Below are positions 60,163-64,000 of a stretch of 64,000 nucleotides of DNA, one piece after another (position 1 is the first letter of the stretch; every line of letters starts with the position of its first letter). The DNA is from Breviolum minutum Mf 1.05b.01 (Eukaryota; Sar; Dinophyceae; Suessiales; Symbiodiniaceae). Position numbers and translations under genes: made by a program. The notes under the pieces are model-generated. The model was not told where the DNA came from, did not search any database, and saw nothing but the letters and a program-made list of their open reading frames with translations. The stretch spans positions 3,992 to 67,991 of the forward strand of contig DF241678.1 in assembly GCA_000507305.1 (NCBI GenBank), read 5' to 3'.

Positions 60163-62617
60163 GCTGCTGGCGTAGTGGTGCATGGGTTGTTTGTTTTTTT
60201 TTGGTTGTTGTTGCTGCTGCTGGTGGTGGTGATGGTGCTGCTGCTCAGGGATCAGAAGTTATTCATGGACTTGGTGTTACTAAATATGTCTAACGAAATC
60301 AACGAGTTAGGTGCCTTCTTCTGTCACAGTTTGGGCGAAAGGATTTTGAGAGTCATGGCCATTTGTTCAGCCAAAAGGTTTCTCGGGCAATCAGATGTTT
60401 CAGCCAGGAGTGGTTTTTATCAGGCAATCAGATGGCCTAAGATGATGTTTTTTTAGCCGGAATATTGAGGTTTAAAGGTTGGTGAATTTAACTGTTATTT
60501 TGTTTAATGGAAAGACGTAACGACGTATTATATAAGATATATGATAGGTGTATATTACCCAGGAAGTCCAAATACTATACACATTGCCCCACCAAAATAA
60601 GAGAGCCCTGGCTATTCTTCACCACCTATATTACTATTCTTTGTTTGGTCAATTACTTTCAGGCATACACAATCATATTGTAGTTACAACCATCCTAGAA
60701 TCTTGGAATACCTTCATAACATGTCCAATTTTTTTTGGTCCTTTTCCTGTTTGTTGATGGTTCAATCCCATGCTCTATATTACTTGTACTCAGCAAACAT
60801 GACATATTCCATTTAGTATTGTGCTCCATCTTCCATGGTACATTCCAGACGCATGGGATTATTGCACGATTACATTGGTCAATGTTTGGTTTCAACAGAC
60901 CCTGTGCGGGATCTGATCCGAATTCTAATTATTCTATAGTTGCTCTTAGATCTTTCTGTGTTTAGTGAACTATTATTTCAGTCGATGCAGACGTATGATT
61001 TCAATGTGTATACTGTAAACTTGAATATATGCGTGTGCATTTGTATGAATGTAGGAACAGGGGACCAGGAACGTGGATTGTGCACCCACATACTAAATTT
61101 CAACACATACACAAACGTGACACAGCGTTGAAATGGGATATCGTATTTGCGCAAATGTATCTTTACATACATGTGATACAGTATGCATTGCATTGCATAC
61201 ACACATATATATATATATTTACACAACATCAACATAAACATATGAAACAAGTTATACAAAGTTCGTTGAAGTCCCCTACCCATAACGAGTTGTGTCCCAC
61301 CAGCGGAAACCATCGATCTGCAGGATTGGGACTCTTCTGAGCGGCAAGGATTCCGTCAGCAAGTGATCAGGTGGGGAAGGGGATTTCGGTGGATGATAGG
61401 TGAAACGGATGGTGCCCTCCCCACAATCAACAGAAAGATGCTCACATCATCCCCTGATGAATGGAGTATAAAATCGCCAAAGCTCCCTCATCCGAAGTGA
61501 AGGGATTTAAATGGAAATAGCCATACAAATTTGATCTGATCACGAATCTCTAGTGGCATTCCCTTGTTTCAAGGATTAGATGGTAGGAACGATGCCAAAA
61601 TTCATTCCTCGACTAGTTTGGTCTTGCACAATGGATATTCTACAACTGGACATCTCGCCCCTTTTTTTGCGATACCTAGACCAGTTGTGATGGTCTAAAA
61701 CAATGCAGTTTTTGGTCAGATGTGTGCGTTGTCAACAGGCTTTTCTCTGTCAACTGTACGAATCATCAAAGCTGAACATCCTTGGAAGCCACAACTCTGG
61801 ATTGTACACCTCTAGGAGTGTTTTTTTGTGTATTGGGAACTTTCAAGAGTGCATATGAGAGAGGATGTGAAAACTTAAAAGAAGATAGAGCGAATGCGAT
61901 GGAACTGTGGGTTTTGGCATTTGGGGATGGGCGCTTTCCTATAACCTACAAGGGATACAAGAACCATCAACCAACCAATGGTTCCTGGGTGCTTTCGGGA
62001 AGCCCTGTAAAGCATAGGGAATATGTACCATAGCAACGGGAACAGTGGTGAGTCAGAAGCAACTGATCCGGCTGAAATGTCGCCAGAATGATCTTGGATA
62101 CTGATCTAGCGAAGCACTTTGACCAGGTGTGATGGGGGAATCTGATGGAAGGGACTCAAGTAATTCCAGAGATTAGCTGTTTAGAGAAAGACTTCTCGGT
62201 TACATGTTCGACTCATTGATACATATGGTCTTCTTTGTTGCTGGTGTTGACAGTAAGAATGACATGTTGGCATAGATGAAATTCCTTTCAACTCTTTTCT
62301 TATCAAAGAGGAGTTCCTTTTTTGCGAAAGAGATGACAATTTGACACAGACCGAAGATGTCTAAGTCGTTGGATTGTGAGTAGGATCTTGGCCAATTTGA
62401 GGAAACAACAACTGTGAGTGACTGTCAATTTCTCCATGAACAGATGGAGCAACAACAACGGTAGCGACAACAGTAGCTGGCTATACAATCTGAACCCAAG
62501 CGGATTTAGTCGTGGGNCGACAACAGTAGCTGCTATACATACTGACCAAGACGGATTTGTTTTGTATATATATATATATATATACATATGTATGTAAAAT
62601 ATCCTAGATGTGGATAC

Positions 62618-62648
<31 letters not shown>

Positions 62649-63605
62649 CATATATATATGCATACCTATATATACATACAATATAGGTTTAAGCGGTTTT
62701 GGAATTCCTCTCAACAGGACATTTGAGGTGAAACGGTGACCCTAATACTTCTTGTGTGACATTGAGGTTGAGGTTTATACCAATGAAGCAGAAACAACTC
62801 CAGCAGTTTACCGTGGAATCCCTTCAAAATGCTCACACATTTCAGCTTTCCCAAAGCATGAAAGAAGAAAAACATCATTTTTTTCTGATTGATACTGCTA
62901 CTTAACCAACACATATTTGTAGTTCGATTTTCACCTTCCAGGTGAAGAAGTTCCGCGAAAAATACCTAGAGACAGAGGATACGGAGCGCACCCCGGAGCA
63001 ACGACAGGACTGCTCACCCCGGGCCGTTGTGTCAGGGTTTTGACAGGCTGGAAAGATCCTGATGGATTGAGATCAGAGAGCCTTAGAGCACCTTTTGCTT
63101 TGCAAGTGCTGCTGGGTGTTCATTACCATGCAGAATGCAGGGGTAGCCAAGAAGTCATCATTTTCTGATTGTCAGTTGCCAGGTGGAGCTCCAATAATTG
63201 CTATACGAATGCATGCCTTTGTTGTAATTGTAGTCATCCTTCCAAACAGATGCAGATGAGGGAATGTTTCAAGAATGAGGCTCTCAAATGGTTCACCTTT
63301 AGAAGGAAGCCCTGTGAATTTTGGGGCACCAAGTGTTGGCTAAAATCGTGCACCGGTTGAGGGTGTGAAGCTACAAAACTGAAGTGATTTTGTATACTGT
63401 AAGATGGATGTAAGTAAAATATAGGAAGATAAATACCTCCTCCATTTATGGAATTTAGGGCTCCCAATGTCTACATACTCATCTCTTGTTTATGCAGGCA
63501 AGGGTCCATCAATCTGTCCTTCGTTGTGCAAGGACATCCTAAGCTTTATGCTTAAGCTGAGCGACATAGGCACGCCGAACCGAAACCGGAAACAGCCGAC
63601 CACAG
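56479..63605 (+). CDS. 3',5'-cyclic-nucleotide phosphodiesterase, class I catalytic domain (3' partial)
   Basis: Recognised exons: 56479-56551, 58600-58655, 59297-59336, 61304-61370, 62942-63007 and 63533-63605. In order they give SNPYHNSVHAAD (the His-containing active-site signature), FTDREIFASLLAAAAHDVG (metal-binding His-Asp), TESPLALLYNDNS, SSERQGFRQQVI, VKKFREKYLETEDT and DILSFMLKLSDIGTPN (the second metal-binding Asp). Order and motif spacing are those of class I phosphodiesterases, which hydrolyse cAMP and/or cGMP and so end cyclic-nucleotide signals. Nucleotide preference cannot be told. Several linking exons (after HAAD, after AHDVG, after YNDNS, after QQVIR) were not found. The gene runs off the window, and its N-terminus may reach back to 49318. 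Donors include GC (56552, 58656), GA (63008) and GT. Confidence 0.78.
58600..58655 (+). CDS. Phosphodiesterase exon AAAAHDVG
   Basis: After GCACAG; encodes FTDREIFASLLAAAAHDV plus a Gly base, GC donor at 58656. The genomic read-through MEGTKGWEE is intronic; family logic expects a His-Pro-Gly continuation in the next exon, which I could not place. Confidence 0.82.
59297..59336 (+). CDS. Phosphodiesterase 40-nt exon LLYNDNS
   Basis: After CACTAG; encodes TESPLALLYNDNS, matching the conserved LAL.YND.S block; GT donor at 59337. Confidence 0.78.
59605..60456 (+). other. 283-codon open frame inside a phosphodiesterase intron
   Basis: The longest non-microsatellite open frame. It is carried partly by a (TTG)n tract at 60123-60161 coding poly-Leu and by TGCTG/TGGTGG repeats. 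The remaining sequence (VFKVVKGHQGFITPYGIF, LFHLLCCFAITGHEPLDGP) matches no family I know, and the minus strand is open as well. Probably chance, but the VVKGHQG start is protein-like. Confidence 0.25.
60123..60161. repeat. (TTG)n microsatellite
   Basis: Twelve or more TTG units; intronic. Confidence 0.95.
61304..61370 (+). CDS. Phosphodiesterase exon DWDSSERQGFRQQVI
   Basis: After CACCAG; encodes ETIDLQDWDSSERQGFRQQV then I plus two bases. Matches the segment preceding the ATDM block in the family. GT donor at 61371. Confidence 0.65.
62465..62559. repeat. Near-duplicate around an N, probable assembly join
   Basis: CGACAACAGTAGCTGGCTAT...CGGATTT (62465-62507) recurs as CGACAACAGTAGCTGCTATA...CGGATTT (62518-62559) right after the N at 62517. 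The second copy has several one-base deletions, as in a low-quality read end. Confidence 0.75.
62563..62687. repeat. (TA)n / ATACATA simple sequence
   Basis: Several TATATATA blocks separated by ACATA words; intronic. Confidence 0.93.
62942..63007 (+). CDS. Phosphodiesterase exon VKKFREKYLETEDTERTPEQ
   Basis: 22 codons after TTCCAG: VKKFREKYLETEDTERTPEQ then RQ. GA donor (GACTGC) and the next exon also begins GAC, so exon boundaries share the same word. Confidence 0.72.
63533..63605 (+). CDS. Phosphodiesterase exon DILSFMLKLSDIGTPN
   Basis: After TGCAAG: DILSFMLKLSDIGTPNRNRK then QPTT; matches the L..AAD(I/L).N block holding the second metal-binding Asp (here SDIGTPN, Ala-to-Ser before the Asp). 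GT donor at 63606. Confidence 0.78.
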
Positions 63606-64000
63606 GTGGATAGCTGGTCCTTACGGCATGGGGGTTGTTACCTCGGAGTCAAAGATGTTGATGAGAGTAAAAAGTCCCACTATTTGGCATGCAAGAAGTG
63701 GTGCAGGATTTTTTCATGCCATCAAAAACCCCATAAACATGGCCCAGGGGTTGTCCATTGGTTGGTGAAATATGATCACATTTGATTAGAAATCCCAAAG
63801 TGTGTTGCAACTTGTCATTCTCCAAACTGGCAACTAATAAACACATTGCTACCACCCCTAAAAAAAGCCTGTTCCAAACCCTCATGTTTGGAAAAAAAAA
63901 CATCCTTCAATGATCCACGAGTTGAAATTCAACATATATCATATTTACCTGGAACCCTTCAATAACTCTTGATTTTCAATGGAAAAAGGGCCAACGTTTT
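63606..64000. other. Intron at the window end
   Basis: No further phosphodiesterase motif is seen to the last base. The last helices of the domain should lie beyond the window. Confidence 0.5.

Overview
The window looks like nuclear DNA of a dinoflagellate, most probably Symbiodiniaceae. No long uninterrupted gene is present. Instead, short GC-richer coding patches (about 30-350 nt) with conserved protein motifs are scattered on the + strand in AT-richer DNA. They can be joined in frame if introns end in AG, usually followed by G, and begin with GT, GC or GA. Mixed GT/GC/GA donors, same-strand gene runs, microsatellites and small inverted-repeat elements are all known dinoflagellate traits. 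All gene models below were spliced by hand from protein logic and reading phase; no transcript data or search was available.

Layout. (1) 1.9-6.5 kb, +: a multi-exon membrane acyltransferase-3 (OafA/YrhL-like) gene with an FFVISGY motif; its 3' end was not found. (2) 11.1-20.3 kb, +: a tetratricopeptide-repeat protein resembling kinesin light chain repeats. Nine consecutive exons join in phase to a TGA stop at 20291, and the tail is Ala/Pro-rich. (3) 26.2-38.7 kb, +: a pentatricopeptide-repeat (PPR) protein in at least 17 short exons; the 35-residue register survives across introns, down to exons of 30-41 nt. (4) 49.3 kb to beyond 63.6 kb, +: a class I cyclic-nucleotide phosphodiesterase. Six catalytic-domain exons are recognised (SNPYHNSVHAAD, AAAAHDVG, LYNDNS, SDIG), and possible N-terminal exons lie from 49318. 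The window ends inside this gene.

The four genes are unrelated in function (membrane acyl transfer, TPR scaffold, organelle RNA binding, cyclic-nucleotide signalling). Their shared orientation reflects dinoflagellate gene arrangement rather than an operon. One convincing coding patch lies on the opposite strand at 46.8 kb.

Between and within genes are short non-autonomous inverted-repeat elements. They include a 102-bp element with a 6-bp target duplication in a PPR intron, a family with TACTGTTGATGG ends (three two-ended copies and one truncated), remnants of repeats I recall as common in Symbiodiniaceae assemblies, and a two-copy hairpin element. Microsatellites include a (CA)n tract of about 660 bp. 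Two single N bases mark likely minimal-length assembly gaps. I saw no rRNA, tRNA or CRISPR and no bacterial-type gene organisation.
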